Below are positions 34,670 through 47,103 of a DNA stretch of 64,000 bases, one piece after another. Source of the DNA: Tolypeutes matacus (taxonomy: Eukaryota; Chordata; Mammalia; Cingulata; Chlamyphoridae). The position numbers were made by a program, and so were the translations under genes. A model generated the notes under the pieces. The model was not told where the DNA came from. It saw only the letters and a list, made by a program, of their open reading frames with translations, and ran no database searches. How positions within the stretch are numbered: the first letter of the stretch is position 1; each line of letters starts with the position of its first letter. Location: contig JAKSZT010053923.1 of NCBI GenBank assembly GCA_026826555.1, forward strand, positions 1,163,445 to 1,227,444, read 5' to 3'.

Positions 34670-36457
34670 CGGGGGCCAAGATGGTTTTAGTGTAGGAGGG
34701 CACACACTGCAAGCTCCCAGATCAAGGCAGATTGTGGACGGGGCCCTGCCCGGGGGTCTGTGCTGTGCATGCGTGGAGTGAGAAGCTTGGGACATCTATC
34801 TGCGTGGATCAATGGTGTGGATGGAACGGTAGAGATTCGTGAGTTTTAAGCCTGCCGATGGTTGTTGGCACAGACGGCTGAGCCCCGTGGCTAGGGAGAA
34901 ATAAATAATAATAAAACGGCCACTTGGAGCTGCGAGCGGGGCGAGAAAGTTTTATTTTCTGGGGATCTGGCTGCCTGGCGCCCCTTGGACCTTGTGTGAA
35001 CAGAACAGCCAGAGCTAAGTGGCACCCGGTGAATGGGAGGGGGGATTCTGGTCAGGGGATGGAGCTGATTTGCCTAGCTGCCCAGGGATAAGACCCAGGC
35101 CGCCGCGGAGCCAGGAAGAAGGGACAGTCCCCAAAAGAGGGAAGGTTCTGTTGGAGGACAGGGAAGGGTATTTTTAATTTTTATTTTTCGACATCGATCT
35201 GACTGGCTGCACCGCCCCATAGCTTTGGGGAGCAGATAATCCGACCTGAAGCAGCATCAGGCTGAGAGCAGACGCGAATCTGCAGTCAAACTGATTTACA
35301 TAGCAACCCGGTGACGCTGGTGCTCAGCTCCAGAAGGGGCAGAATTGGCCGTCCTTAGCACTCTGCACTGACTAACATCAGAGCTACAGGTAACCTGGGG
35401 AGTCCAGGAAGTGGGATGTGCTTGATTAATTTCCACGGGCCCAGCTAGGTCCCTTCCATAAGGGGGTTGGTCTAGAGGAGGAATTATTTTGGGTCCTGTA
35501 TTTCGCTAAAAAAAAAAAAAAAAATGTGAGAAGGTCACTTGAATAAATGAAAACTAAATTCTTTTTAATTTAGTTTAATAGCTAAAAGCTGCTTCAGGAC
35601 CTGCATATAGAACCCTGCGGGGAAATTGATTGATAAACACAAGTAGGCAGAGAGGATCCACGTGGACCCTAGGGGAATCATTGACCTTCCTTAGCTCTGT
35701 TTGATTGCTTGCTTGTGTAGATCTTTGGTTTCTCTCTGTTTCTTGCTGGTCTCTTGCTTTTCTTTCCTCTCTCCTCCCCACTTTCTTTTTTCTTTCATTT
35801 TTTAAAAATTAGGTGCTGCTAGCTTATCACTTCTTTCCTGTGCTTCTTCTTCAGTAATTTCCCACTCACTGTCTATATTGATTCTGTATTACAAACTATC
35901 GCTTATCCTTCCTGCATCTTTCTGCCTTCTGTTTTCTGTTGTGGCTCTTAGAGACAACATTTTTTCATAGGCCCACAACTTAAGGGTGTCAATTTCTATT
36001 TCATCTATTTTGTTTTCTTCTTTTTTTTTTTTTTTAGTATTAACTTTTTCCTTTCAGCCCTTTCTTTACTATTTCTCTCCCTCCTCATAATTCTAGCCTT
36101 CTAAATCACTATATATATATTCCTCCATTTGTTTTCCCAGTCCATTGTAGGAACACCACTTTATTTCCTAGTACTCTACACTGCCTACACAAGTTAAATA
36201 TTCATCTCATTAAGTCTCATTTTGCCCCTCTTCTAACTTTTATCAATATTACTATTATCCTTCAGCCTTCCTTACATCTTTTGATTCCTCTGGCCCTAAC
36301 CTTTTGTCTTCAAGGGAACATAGAAAGAAGTAAGGAAATAAAATAAGAAGAAAAACTGTCAAAGAGAAAACTTTACTCACACGCAGAACCACCAGCTAAA
36401 TAAAATTCTAGAGCAGAGAGAGAAGCTAATCAACTGAAAAAAACCCATCAAGAAAAC
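34670..36457 (+). promoter_or_regulatory. L1-C 5' UTR
   Basis: About 1.8 kb, GC- and CpG-richer in its first 700 bases, starting GGGGGCCAAGATGG. The CAAGATGG core is a YY1-like site at the place used by other mammalian L1 promoters. The second half is T-rich, with poly(T) tracts near 36010 and 35760-35810. Its start differs from L1-A, so they are different subfamilies. Confidence 0.65.
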
Positions 36458-37438
36458 ATGATGACCAGAGGGCAACAAAAAAATGCAAATGACTCTGAGA
36501 AACAGGAAAACATGGATCATTCCAATGAACAAAATAAAAATCAGGAAGCGATGCAGAACATTGAACAACTAATCAAAGCTATCCAAACAAATATCATGGA
36601 CCAACTTAAAGAACTGAAGGAAGAAATTAAGGATATAAAGAAGATACTGGGAGAACATACTGGAGAAATAGCAAACATGCCTAAAAAGGTAATGGATATG
36701 ATGGTGAACAATGGCACAAGCCAAGAAATGAAAAAGACGTTGGATTCACATAACAGCAGATTTGAACAGGCAGAGGAAAGAATTAGTGATATGGGAGACA
36801 ATACAGCTGAAATCAAAGAGATAGTAGAACAGATAGACAAAAAGATAGAAAAAATCCAGCATGGACTCAGGGAATTAACCGATAATACAAAATGCACAAA
36901 CATACGCATTATGGGCATCCCAGAAGGAGAAGAGAAGGGAAAGGGAACAGAAGGAATGTTGAAGGGAATAATGGCTGAAAACTTCCCAACTTTATTGAGA
37001 GAGATGGATGTGCAGATCCAGGAAGCACAGCACACCCCAAATAGTATAAATCCCAACAGGCCAACTCCAAGACATATACTTGTCAAAATGTCCAATGCTC
37101 AAGACAAAGAGAAAATACTCAAGGCAGCAAGAGAAAAGAGAACCATCACATACAAGGGAAGCACAATAAGATTAAGTGCTGATTTCTCAGCTGAAACCAT
37201 GGAGGCAAGAAGACAGTGGTATGACATAGTCAAAATACTAAAAGAAAAAAACTTCCAGCCGCGAATTCTCTATCCAGCAAAATTGGCATTCAAAAACGAT
37301 GCAGAGTTCAAAATATTCACAGATAAACAGAAATTAAGAGAGTATGTAAAGAAGAAACCAGCACTTCAAGAAATACTAAAGGAAAATCTACAAGTTGAAA
37401 GGAAAAAACAAGGGAGACAGAGTTGGAGGAGAGTTTAA
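36458..37438 (+). CDS. L1-C ORF1 protein, intact frame
   Basis: A 326-codon uninterrupted frame begins with two adjacent ATGs. L1 ORF1 protein binds L1 RNA as a trimer and acts as a nucleic-acid chaperone in cytoplasmic L1 particles. Residues about 15-140 are Glu/Lys/Gln-rich with heptad spacing (coiled coil), about 145-245 form the RRM with NIRIMGIPEGEE, and about 245-315 the C-terminal domain with TITYKG and RLSADFSAETMEARRQWYD. Length is close to the family norm (about 340 in human). ORF2 begins 64 bases downstream, the usual bicistronic layout. This is the only clearly intact L1 gene here. Expression is not shown by sequence. Confidence 0.9.
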   Translation: MMTRGQQKNANDSEKQENMDHSNEQNKNQEAMQNIEQLIKAIQTNIMDQLKELKEEIKDIKKILGEHTGEIANMPKKVMDMMVNNGTSQEMKKTLDSHNSRFEQAEERISDMGDNTAEIKEIVEQIDKKIEKIQHGLRELTDNTKCTNIRIMGIPEGEEKGKGTEGMLKGIMAENFPTLLREMDVQIQEAQHTPNSINPNRPTPRHILVKMSNAQDKEKILKAAREKRTITYKGSTIRLSADFSAETMEARRQWYDIVKILKEKNFQPRILYPAKLAFKNDAEFKIFTDKQKLREYVKKKPALQEILKENLQVERKKQGRQSWRRV

Positions 37439-39600
37439 AAACAACTGAAAAGACAGACACAGAAACAAAACAACATATGACATACATTAACCCAAAGAAA
37501 AAATGGCTGAAGTAAGAAATTTGTTATGAGTAATAACACTGAATGTTAATGGATTGAATACACCAATCAAAAGACACAGATTGGCAGAATGGATAAGAAA
37601 ATATGATCCATCTATATGCTGTCTACAAGAAACCGACCTTCAACCCAGGGATTCCAGGAGGCTGAAAGTGAATGGCTGGAAAACCATTTTACAAGCTAAC
37701 AATAGCCAAAAAAGGGCAGGAGTAGCTATTCTAATATCAGACAAAATAGACTTTAAATGCAAAACTATTGTAAGAGACAAAGATGGACACTACATATTAG
37801 TAAAAGGAGTAATCTCTCAAGAAGAGAGAACAATCATCAACAATTACACACCTAATCGGGGTGCCTCAAAATACGTGCGGCAAACTCTGCAAAAACTAAG
37901 AGGAGAAATAAATGCCTCTACAATTATAGCAGGGAACTTCAACACTATCATCATTAGACAGAATATCTGGGCAGAGAATCAATAAAGAAACTAAGGCACT
38001 CAACAATACATTAGAAGACCTGGACTTAATAGACATATACAGAACACTACACCCAAATACAGCAGGATTTACATTCTTCTCGAGTGCACATGGAACATAC
38101 TCCAAAATAGACCACATGCTAGGCCACAGAACAACTCTCTATGAATTCAGAAAGACTGAGATAATACAAAGTAATTTCTCTGACCACAACGGAATGAAGT
38201 TGGAAATCACTAAGGGCCAGAGAAACAGGTTAGGCACAAGGATATGGAAGTTAAACAACACACTCTTAGACAAACAGTGGGTCGAAGAGGAAATCTCAAA
38301 AGAAATCAGTAAGTACCTAGAAACTAATGAAAACGACAACACAACATATCAAAACCTATGGGATGCAGCGAAAGCAGTCCTGAGAGGGAAGTTCATAGCC
38401 ATAAATTCATATATTAAAAAAGAAGAAAGAGCTAAAATTGAAGACTGAACTGCACACTTGGAGGAATTGGAAAAACAACAACAACTAAACCTAAAGGAAG
38501 TAGAAAACAGGAAATAACCAAGATTAGAGCAGAACTAAATGAAATAGAGAAAAAGAAAGCACTGGAAACAATAAACAAAACCAAAAGTTGGTTCTTCGAG
38601 AATATCAATAAAATTGACACTTAACCAGACTAACAAAGGAAATGAGAGAACAGATGCAAATACATAAAATAAGTAATGAGCAAGGGGATATCACTACTGA
38701 TCCCACAGAAATAAAGAGTATCATAAGAGGATACTTTGAAAAATTATATGCCAACAAGAATGATAATTTAGAGGAAATGGACAAGTATCTAGAAACCCAC
38801 AAACAGCCTACATTGATGAAAGAAGAAATAGATGAACTCAACAGTCTAATTACAAGTAAAGAGATAGACTCAGTCATCAAAAACCTCCCAACTAAGAAGA
38901 GTCCAGGACCAGATGGCTTCACAGCTGAATTCTACCAAACATTCCAGAAAGAGCTAACACCAATTCTACTTAAGCTCTTCCAAAAAATAGAAGTAGAAGG
39001 AATATTACCTAAATCATTCTATGATGCCAAAATTACCCTAATACCAAAACCAAATAAAGATACCACAAGAAAGGAAAATTACAGACCAATTTCTCTAATG
39101 AACCTAGATGCTAAAATCCTCAACAAAATACTTGCTAATCGCATTCAACAACATATCAAAAGGATTGTACACCATGACCAAGTGGGTTTCATCCCGGGTA
39201 TGCAAGGATGGTTCAATATAAGAAAATCAATCAATGTAATACACCACATAAACAGATTGAAGTGAAAAATTCATATGATCATCTATATAGATGCAGAAAA
39301 AGCAGTCGACAAAATACAGCACTCTTTCCTCATAAGAGCACTACAAAAGATAGGAATAGATGGAAACTTTCTGAATATGATAAAGGGTATATATGAAAAA
39401 CCCAAAGCTAACATCATATCAATGGTGAAATCCTAAAAGCCTCCCCTCTGAGATTGGGAACTAGACAAGGATGCCCACTATTACCACTCCTATTTAACAT
39501 TGTCTTAGAAGTACTTGCGCAAGCACTGAGACAAGAAAAGGACATAAAAGGCATCCAGATTGGAAAAGAAGAAGTAAAAATTTCATTATTTGCAGATGAC

Positions 39601-40000
39601 NNNNNNNNNNNNNNNNNNNNNNNNNNNNNNNNNNNNNNNNNNNNNNNNNNNNNNNNNNNNNNNNNNNNNNNNNNNNNNNNNNNNNNNNNNNNNNNNNNNN
39701 NNNNNNNNNNNNNNNNNNNNNNNNNNNNNNNNNNNNNNNNNNNNNNNNNNNNNNNNNNNNNNNNNNNNNNNNNNNNNNNNNNNNNNNNNNNNNNNNNNNN
39801 NNNNNNNNNNNNNNNNNNNNNNNNNNNNNNNNNNNNNNNNNNNNNNNNNNNNNNNNNNNNNNNNNNNNNNNNNNNNNNNNNNNNNNNNNNNNNNNNNNNN
39901 NNNNNNNNNNNNNNNNNNNNNNNNNNNNNNNNNNNNNNNNNNNNNNNNNNNNNNNNNNNNNNNNNNNNNNNNNNNNNNNNNNNNNNNNNNNNNNNNNNNN
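39601..40000. other. Assembly gap, 400 N
   Basis: Exactly 400 undetermined bases within L1-C ORF2. Frames running across it are artefacts. Confidence 1.
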
Positions 40001-40589
40001 TAAGCCCTCTCTCACTTGGAGTTGGAGTGGACATCACCATCCCAGTCGCCTCTGGATTGGGGGAAGAACTATGGACTAGAGTGGACTTGATGGTATTCTC
40101 TTGCTCACATATGGTGATTCTTGCAATGCAAGAAATTATAACAATGAGGTGGAGCCAGTGGCCACTTGACAGTTTTTGGGTAGGGAGGGGATGAGCAGTT
40201 GAAATACAGGGGCTTCTTTGGGAGTTGGAGGTTGTCCTGAGTACTGTTGTGGCAATGGATGTAGGCCATTTTAAATCAGCACACACCACTCAGAACTGAG
40301 TGGGAGAGAGTGTGGTCTACAGTGTGAACTGTGGTCTATGGTTGGTGGCAAGGCTCCAGGAGGTGTAAGTTCATTGAGGTTGGTGGGCCACACTATGGGA
40401 GATGTTTGTGTTGGATGTGGTGGGAGGTGTGGGAGGTGGGCAGCATGGGAATCCCAGTGGGTTCCGTGTAATATTTTGGGTAATCTAAGCACCTCTTAAA
40501 ATATATGTATATATATATAAAAAAAATAAAAATAAATTTCCAAAAAAAATAAATAAATAAATAAATAAAAAAATAAAAAAATAAAAAAA
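40001..40589 (+). mobile_element. L1 3' UTR end with A-rich tail inserted in L1-C ORF2
   Basis: The sequence matches 43775-44290 almost base for base and ends in AAATAAATAAATA and long A runs before ORF2 resumes. It is either a 5'-truncated L1 insertion or a misassembly next to the gap. Its 5' edge is hidden by the N run. Confidence 0.7.
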
Positions 40590-41757
40590 AACTGCATGGT
40601 ATTGGCACAAGGATAGACCTACTGACCAATGGAACCGAATTGAGAGTTCTGATATAGATCCTCACATATACAGTTATCTGATATTTGACAAGGCAATGAA
40701 GCCCACTCAGTTGGGAGAGAATGGCCTCTTTAACAAGGGGTGCTTGGAGAACTGGATATCCATATCCAAAAGAATGAGAGAAGAATACCATCTCGCACCT
40801 TATACAAAAATCAACTCAAGATGGATCAAAGATCTAAATATAAGAGCCAAAACCATAAAGACCTTGGAAGATAATATAAGGAAGCATCTACAGGACCTTG
40901 TAATAGGAAATGGTTTCATGAACTTCAAAGCCAAAGCACGAGCAGCAAGAGAAAAAATAGATGAATGGGATCTCATCAAAATTAAAAACTTCTGTACCTC
41001 AAAGAATATTATTAAGAAAATAAAAAGGCAGCCTACCCAATGGGAGAAAATATTCGGCAACCATATATCTGATAGGAGCCTAATATCCTGCATATATAAA
41101 GAAATCCTACACCTTGAAAATAAAAGGACAAACAACCCATTTAAAAAATGGGCAAGTGACCTGAAAAGACACTTCTCCAAGGAAGAAATACAAATGGCTA
41201 AAATGCACGTGAAAAAAATGCTCAACATTGCTTGCTATCAGGGAAATGCAAATCAAAACTACAATGAGATACCATCTTACACCCATCAGAATGGCAGCTA
41301 TTAAAAAAACAGGAGACACTAAATGTTTGAGAGGATGTGGAGGAATAGGAACACTCATCCACTGCTGGTGGGACTGTGGTATGGTCCAGCCACTGTGGAG
41401 GACAGTTTGGCGGTTCCTCAGAAAACTAACAATACATCTTCCGTATGATCCAGCAATTCCACTGCTGGGTATATACCCAGGAGAACTGAAAGCAAAGACA
41501 CAAACAGGTATATGCACACCAATGTTCATAGCGGCATTGTTCACCATTGCCAAAAGTTGGAATCAGCCCCGGTGCCCATCAACAGACGAATGGATAAGCA
41601 AAATATGGTACATACATACAATGGAATATTACTCAGCTGTAAGAAGGAACAAAGTGCTAGCACATGGAATAACGTGGATGAATCTTGAAGACTTTATGTT
41701 GAGTGAAGCAAGCCAGGCACTGAAGGATGAACAGTATATGACTTCACTGATCTGAAC

Positions 41758-44435
41758 TGAGGAAAGTGAGCAGTCTCTGAGAACCATTGTCTGAAAGATA
41801 GGTTAACAAGGGAGAGTAAGAGAATAGCAGGCTTTGAGCCATCACCCATATGGACATAATCTATGGTAAAGGGATAGAGTTTGGTTGCATATTGGGGGAT
41901 GGAGCAGATGGGTGGTGGTGTTCCTGGGTTTGGTGGTGCAGCACTGGCAGGTGGGTGGATTAGGAAGGGCAGGTTCAAATTCCCAGGGCATGTAACTGTG
42001 AATCTTGACATTCCATGGGTCGGGATAGGGTGGTGTCATGTGCCCTGGGGGGCTGGGGGGGGAGGTGTTTGGTGATCATGGGAAAGGTTTTTCGTTACCT
42101 TACAGTAATGGACACAGGACATGGTAAATATCATCAAAATTGTTAAACGGTATCATCTAAATTGTAAACTATACTGTAAATCATTGACAATGTTTAGTTG
42201 CTATATTTTGCTATCTGTATAACAGTTATAACAATGCTAACATCCAAAAAAGAAAAGGGGCGGGTTTAATATGGGGTGGGGAAGGGGGGGTGGTTTGGTA
42301 TCTGGGAGTCTCCGGCACTCCGTGTGTGACTTTGCTGTGACCTAAAACTTCTTTGAAAATTAAATGAAAATTTGGGAGACAATGGGGATTGAGAGGGGAA
42401 AGGTGTCACGGCACACTGGACATCCGATAACACAATGATAAAAGGAAAAAAAAAAGAATAAATATATATATATATATTTTTAAGGCATTTCTTTTGCTTT
42501 TTCCCCATTTTTTTGAATGTCCCAATCTGCTAATTATATTTTGTTTTGTTTTGTTTTTTGTTTGATTATTTTTTCTTTCCCTGAGTTTCCTTATGTTTGT
42601 CTCTTGCATGTAAGCTTATCATTGTTGATTCTTTTTCCTATTAAGTGTATTTGATTATTTTATAGACTACATGTTCATGGAGGATTTGGATCACAGAAGG
42701 GTTACAATGGGTACTGCAGGGGATTATTGGTGGGGGGTGTCTGGGAGGGGGGATTCATGGGAGTTAGTTCATCTGAATATACATGAAAGATATACAAAAT
42801 TGTTCAAAAGATCTAAAGATGGGGCATGGTCACGATGGGTGGACAATCACACAATAAATGAGGGAATCTGAATTCCTAGCCTGGATAGCTCTGCCACAGT
42901 CTCCAAGGGAGCAGCAATAATCCTCTGAGTGCAGGGACAGTGTCTGTCAAAAGAGGATGACCCACTGATGAGTTATTTTTATTGATGACTACCCTTGTGA
43001 GTCTTTGCTCTTGTAACTGAGACTTAGCTTGCTGTTGTGGGGTGCCTAAGGGTTGCCACTTGAGAGCCTCCTTGTTGCTCAAATGTGGCCTCTCTCTAAG
43101 CCAAACTCAGCATATGAATGCATTACCTTACCCCCAATGTGGGACATGACTCCAAAGGATGAGCCTCCCTGACAATGAGGGATTAATACCAAGTGCCAAC
43201 TGGCAACACAACTGGAAAAAGACCTTGAATAAAAGGGGAAAAGGTAAAGACAAATGAGTTCAAGTGGCTAAGAGACTTCAAACAGAGTCGGGAGGTCATT
43301 CCAGAGGTAACTCTTACGCACACCTCGGTAGGAGCTCATAGAACATCAAAGTGCCTACCACCCCACACAGAGGGGCTCCTGGGAGCTCTGGAGACACCCA
43401 TGTCCTATATAAAGGGGGATAGCCCTGGAGACTGATGCCTTATCAGTGGGCTCTGTTTTGGAGTCTGTGCTCCTGAGAGTGACAGAATTGGACTCAAATG
43501 GGTCCTCCCTGCACATGGTTCATCAGTCCCTTCTATTCAAACCTATATGTGATGCGGGAGTTTTTAGGTATACTTCCAGAGACTGGAGCCTCTGGCCTAC
43601 CTATGTGCCAGGTGTGTGTGGAATCTTGGTGGAGCTGCAACTCCTACCCTACAGCTCAATGGACTCATCCAAGTCACCTGGTGAGGAGACAATGATGGGC
43701 AACAGCCAGCCCAGGGAATGAAGAGGGCCTGCATCTGCAGGCAGGATCATCCCACCCACCATATCCATGGGATACAAGCCCTCCCTCACTTGGAGGTGGA
43801 GTGGACATCACCATCCCAGTCCCCTCAGGATTGGGGGAAGAACTATGGACTAGAGTGGACTTGATGGTATTCTGTTGTACACATATGGTGATTCTCGCAA
43901 TGGAAGAAATTATAACAATGAGGTGGAGCCAGTGGCCACTTGACACTTTTGGGGTAGGGAGGGGACGAGCAGTTGAAATACAGGGGCTTCTTTGGGATTT
44001 GGAGGTTGTCCTGAGTACTGTTGTGGCAACGGATGTAGGCCATTTTAAATCAGCACACACCACTCAGAACTGTGTGGGAGAGAGTGTGGTCTACGATGTG
44101 AACTGTGGTCTATGGGTGTGGCCCCAGGTTGTGTAAGTCCATTGAGGGTGGTGGGCCACAGTTGTGGGAGATGTTTGTGTGGGATGTGGTGGGAGGTTTG
44201 GGAGGTGGGCAACATGGGAATCCCAGTGGGTTCCGTGTAATATTTTAGGTAATCTAAGCGCCTCTTAAAATATATTTATATATATATAAATAACATTTTT
44301 GTAAGCAAATGCACATATATGCATATATATTTATATATCATTTTATAAATATTGGTATGTATTGTGAAAATTTTGATTTTTACCCACAGTAAAAAATAAA
44401 CAAAATTTTAAAAAAAATGTTTAAAAAAAAAAGAA
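41758..44435 (+). mobile_element. L1-C 3' region, about 2.7 kb, with two tail-like modules
   Basis: Two similar tail modules appear. The first (about 41758-42475) ends with a TGTGACCTAAAACTTCTTTG block and AT repeats. A T-rich stretch follows (42480-42660), and the second module (42670-44300) ends with GTGTAATATTTTAGGTAATC and AT repeats. Module order is shared with the copy at 44440-45160 plus 52054-53575. No gene is seen. Confidence 0.65.
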
Positions 44436-44439
44436 AACA

Positions 44440-45160
44440 GACCAATTATTATTATTATTATTATTGCCAGTAATTTTGAACCTTATTCTTCAAAAATTGA
44501 AACTTAGTGGTTACCATAGATTCCGAGGGGAGAAGGAGGGAAGAATAGAATAGATGAGACATAGGGCATTTTTAGGGCAGTAGAATTGTTCTGCATGATC
44601 TTGCAATAATGGATACAGGCCATTTTAAATTTTGTCAAAACCTATAAAAGTGTACAGTGCATAATGTAAACTGTAATGTAAATCATTGGCCGTGCTTAGT
44701 AGCAATGCTTCAATATTTGTATATAAATTGTAACAAATGTACCATCCACATGTAAAATGTTACTAATAGGGGGAAGTGGAAGTGGGGGGCGTTGGATATA
44801 TGGGATTCTCCTATATCTTCTATGCGGCTTCTCAGTAACCTAAAGCTTCTTTGAAAAGAAAAAGAAAAAAATATGACACTGGGGGGACATACAGAAAAAA
44901 TTGTCACTGTACATACAAGATAACAGATCTTACAGTGATGAAAGACACAATGTATAAAAAATTTTTACTTCAATTTTTCTATTTTTTATTTTTGTATTTT
45001 ATTTTTAAAATTATTTTATTTTCTTAATTTTATTTGTTTTTTTTTAACTTTGTTTTTGTAGAGGTTTTGGATCACAGAAGGGTCACAACTGTGGCAGGGG
45101 AAGATAACTGGTTCAGGGTGTCAGTGATGGGGGGATGTGGGGGGAGGGGTGCACCTGGGG
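44440..45160 (+). mobile_element. L1 3' UTR copy, first part (host of the ERV-L insertion)
   Basis: After a short TTA repeat (44446-44466) this repeats the L1-C 3' region in order: a GTAAACTGTAATGTAAATC block, a TAACCTAAAGCTTCTTTG block, a T-rich stretch, then GGATCACAGAAGGGTCAC. It is cut at 45160 and continues at 52054. Confidence 0.75.
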
Positions 45161-45520
45161 TGTATTAGTCAGGGTTCTCTCAGGAAACAGAATCAGCAGA
45201 AGATATCTATCAATAATATGAAATTTTAAGAGTCTCTCACACGACCGTGGGGATGCCACAAGTCCAGGTTCTGCAGGTAGGCTGCAAACCAGTGGCTCCG
45301 ATGAAAGCCCGACGAAAAGTTGTTGATGAGTTTCTGGGAAAAGTTGCCTGTCCAGCGAGGAGCTGGGAAATTCTCTCTGAATGTTGAAATCACTTCCACT
45401 TTTAAGTCATTCAACTGATTGGATAAAAGCACCACCCATTGATAATGTAATCTCCCTGATTGATGCAGATGTAATCAGCCATCCACGCAGTAAACTCACT
45501 GGTGATTGAAGTCCATAAAT

Positions 45521-45555
<35 letters not shown>

Positions 45556-45730
45556 GGGAGGTCCGGGGAATCGAACCCAGGTCCCTCCATATGGGAGACA
45601 GACGCCCAATCAGTTGAGCTACATACGACCCCCATAAATGCTCTTGTATTACAATTAGCCCAGTGCTTGCTGGAACAAACACCTGGACACAACTACTTGG
45701 CCGAGTTGACACATTAGCCTAACCATCACA
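45161..45730 (-). repeat. 3' LTR of the young ERV-L
   Basis: Ends TGTATTAG...AACCATCACA in the plus view. It equals the 5' LTR apart from a few substitutions, two small indels and a SINE at 45527-45631. On the minus strand a purine-rich tract (ACAAGGGGTGGAC, 45731-45743) directly precedes it. Confidence 0.92.
45527..45631 (-). repeat. Monomeric tRNA-derived SINE in the 3' LTR
   Basis: Flanked by a 14-bp duplication CCATAAATGCTCTT at 45513-45526 and 45632-45645. On the minus strand it has a TAGCTCAACTG A box, a GGGTTCGATTCCC B box and an A tail of more than 20 residues. The other LTR shows the empty site near 51953-51967. Confidence 0.95.
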
Positions 45731-46026
45731 GTCCACCCCTTGTCAACTCGGCAATCATACACATTACTCTAATCCATACTTAGTCTCTAAGTAAAAACAA
45801 TAACAGACAAGCATACATATATATTTCCACCTAACAATGTTCAACTCCCCTGCGTACAACCGGAAACGCATTAATTCCCCACAGAACAGGGTGCAAGTCC
45901 TTGGATGTAGTCACTCTTAAACTCGACATCCTTAAATATTAAGTGATTAATACAACTTTTCATGATAGGGGAAAAGATTGGGGAAGAAAACAAAGAAATT
46001 CATTTTGTGTACATACACAATCATAC

Positions 46027-47076
46027 TCATAACAAAACATGTCCTCGTTTCTGTAACTGGTCACGTGGCCGAAGTTCATATTTATCACTACCTTCTTCCA
46101 CTACCCATTCCATGTTCCCGTTACCTTCAGCAAGCACTTCAGCTGGCCATGGTTCTTTGCCTGGTGGGGTGACCCAAACTTTCATTCCCGAAGATTCTGG
46201 GCCATTGTTAGTCCTGCTTGAATTGGTTTGTTGCAATTTTCCATTGACTTTAATCACAGGGCATAGCAGGACTAGGAGATGCCCTAGGGGATCCCCTGCA
46301 TTCCAGGCAAACTCTTCTTTACCCCCATTATGTAGATGTAGTCCTATTTCCCCTTGATAGTCAGGATCAATCACCCCAGCCAGTACAGTAATTCCCTTCT
46401 TTGCCTGTTGATTCACAGGTAAGAGGAGCCCAAAGTGGCCAGGTGGCAGTCTTAACTTCCAGTTCAATGGAATCACTGTTATGCTCCCAGGTGGCAGCAC
46501 TCCTCCTCTTGGGACTAAAACCTGTAGACCAGCAGAGCTTAAGGTTTCAGGGACAGGAAGCAAAAATTTTCCTAGTGGGTCACTAGGGGTAATAATGAGT
46601 GGTGCCACTCCCATTTCCACCCCTTGATTCCTGGACCCATGAATCCTGGCTATGGGAGAAACAGCATCATAGAGAGGACGCTGATTCAGAGCATACACAG
46701 CGTCCTGGAGAACATTGCCCCAGCCCTGCAAGATATTGCCACCTAGTTGACGCCATAATTGAGTCTTCAAAAGGCCATTCCACCGTTGTATTAATCCAGC
46801 TGCTTCAGGGTGATGGGGAACATGGTAAGACCAGTGAATTCCATGGGCATGTGCCCATTCCCGCATATCATTTTCTGTGAAAGGGGTTCCTTGATCAGAA
46901 GCAATGCTGTGTGGAATGCCATGGCGGTAGATAAGACATTCGGTAAGTCCACGGATGGTAGTTTTGGAAGAAGCATTGCGTGCCAGAAATGCAAACCCAT
47001 AGCCAGAGTATGTGTCTATTCCAGTTAAAACAAATCGCTGTCCCTTCCATGATGGAAGTGGCCCAATGTAGTCCAC
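46027..47076 (-). pseudogene. ERV-L pol, integrase core and C-terminal dUTPase
   Basis: This 349-codon frame continues the pol frame beyond an in-frame TGA (47104-47106). The integrase core inserts retroviral DNA. Its catalytic residues should be D, D and E with 35 residues between the last two. Asp 2 and Asp 61 are present, but residue 97 is Gln (46786-46788), so the catalytic Glu is missing. Residues about 175-285 form a dUTPase with the conserved AGVIDPDYQGEIG pattern near 233-245, placed after integrase as in ERV-L. The frame ends about 300 bases before the 3' LTR. The Gln and the stop indicate this copy is inactive. Confidence 0.9.
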
Positions 47077-47103
47077 CTGCCACCAGGTAGCAGGCTGGTC
47101 ACC

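Larger units (their letters stand above)
37503..41757 (+). pseudogene. L1-C ORF2, broken, with assembly gap and insertion
   Basis: ATG at 37503 is followed by an in-frame TGA at codon 9. The endonuclease frame continues (37554-37985) with LNVNG and CCLQET, but the GDFN motif reads GNFN, changing a catalytic aspartate. Later frames are 38116-38448 (SDHNGMKLE), 38642-39265 (RT with KSPGPDGF), 39454-39600 ending at FADD exactly at the gap, then 40590-41304 and 41228-41755 (C-terminal domain with HCWWDC). Unlike L1-A and L1-B it keeps FADD and the motif-A region. An L1 3' tail (40001-40589) sits where the end of the RT domain should be. Confidence 0.85.
34670..44435 (+). mobile_element. L1-C: full-length L1 with intact ORF1
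   Basis: The order is 5' UTR, ORF1 (intact), ORF2 (broken, with a gap and an insertion) and a very long 3' region of about 2.5 kb ending in A-rich sequence at about 44380-44435. It starts immediately after L1-B. Whether the whole 3' region belongs to this element or includes a second, truncated L1 tail is uncertain. Confidence 0.75.

Noticed and set aside
39414..40289. Long frames spanning the N run on both strands
   Set aside because: They read through 400 undetermined bases and are artefacts.
45527..45631. Possible functional tRNA gene
   Set aside because: It has A- and B-box-like motifs but also an A tail and a 14-bp target duplication, and related copies recur, so it is a SINE.
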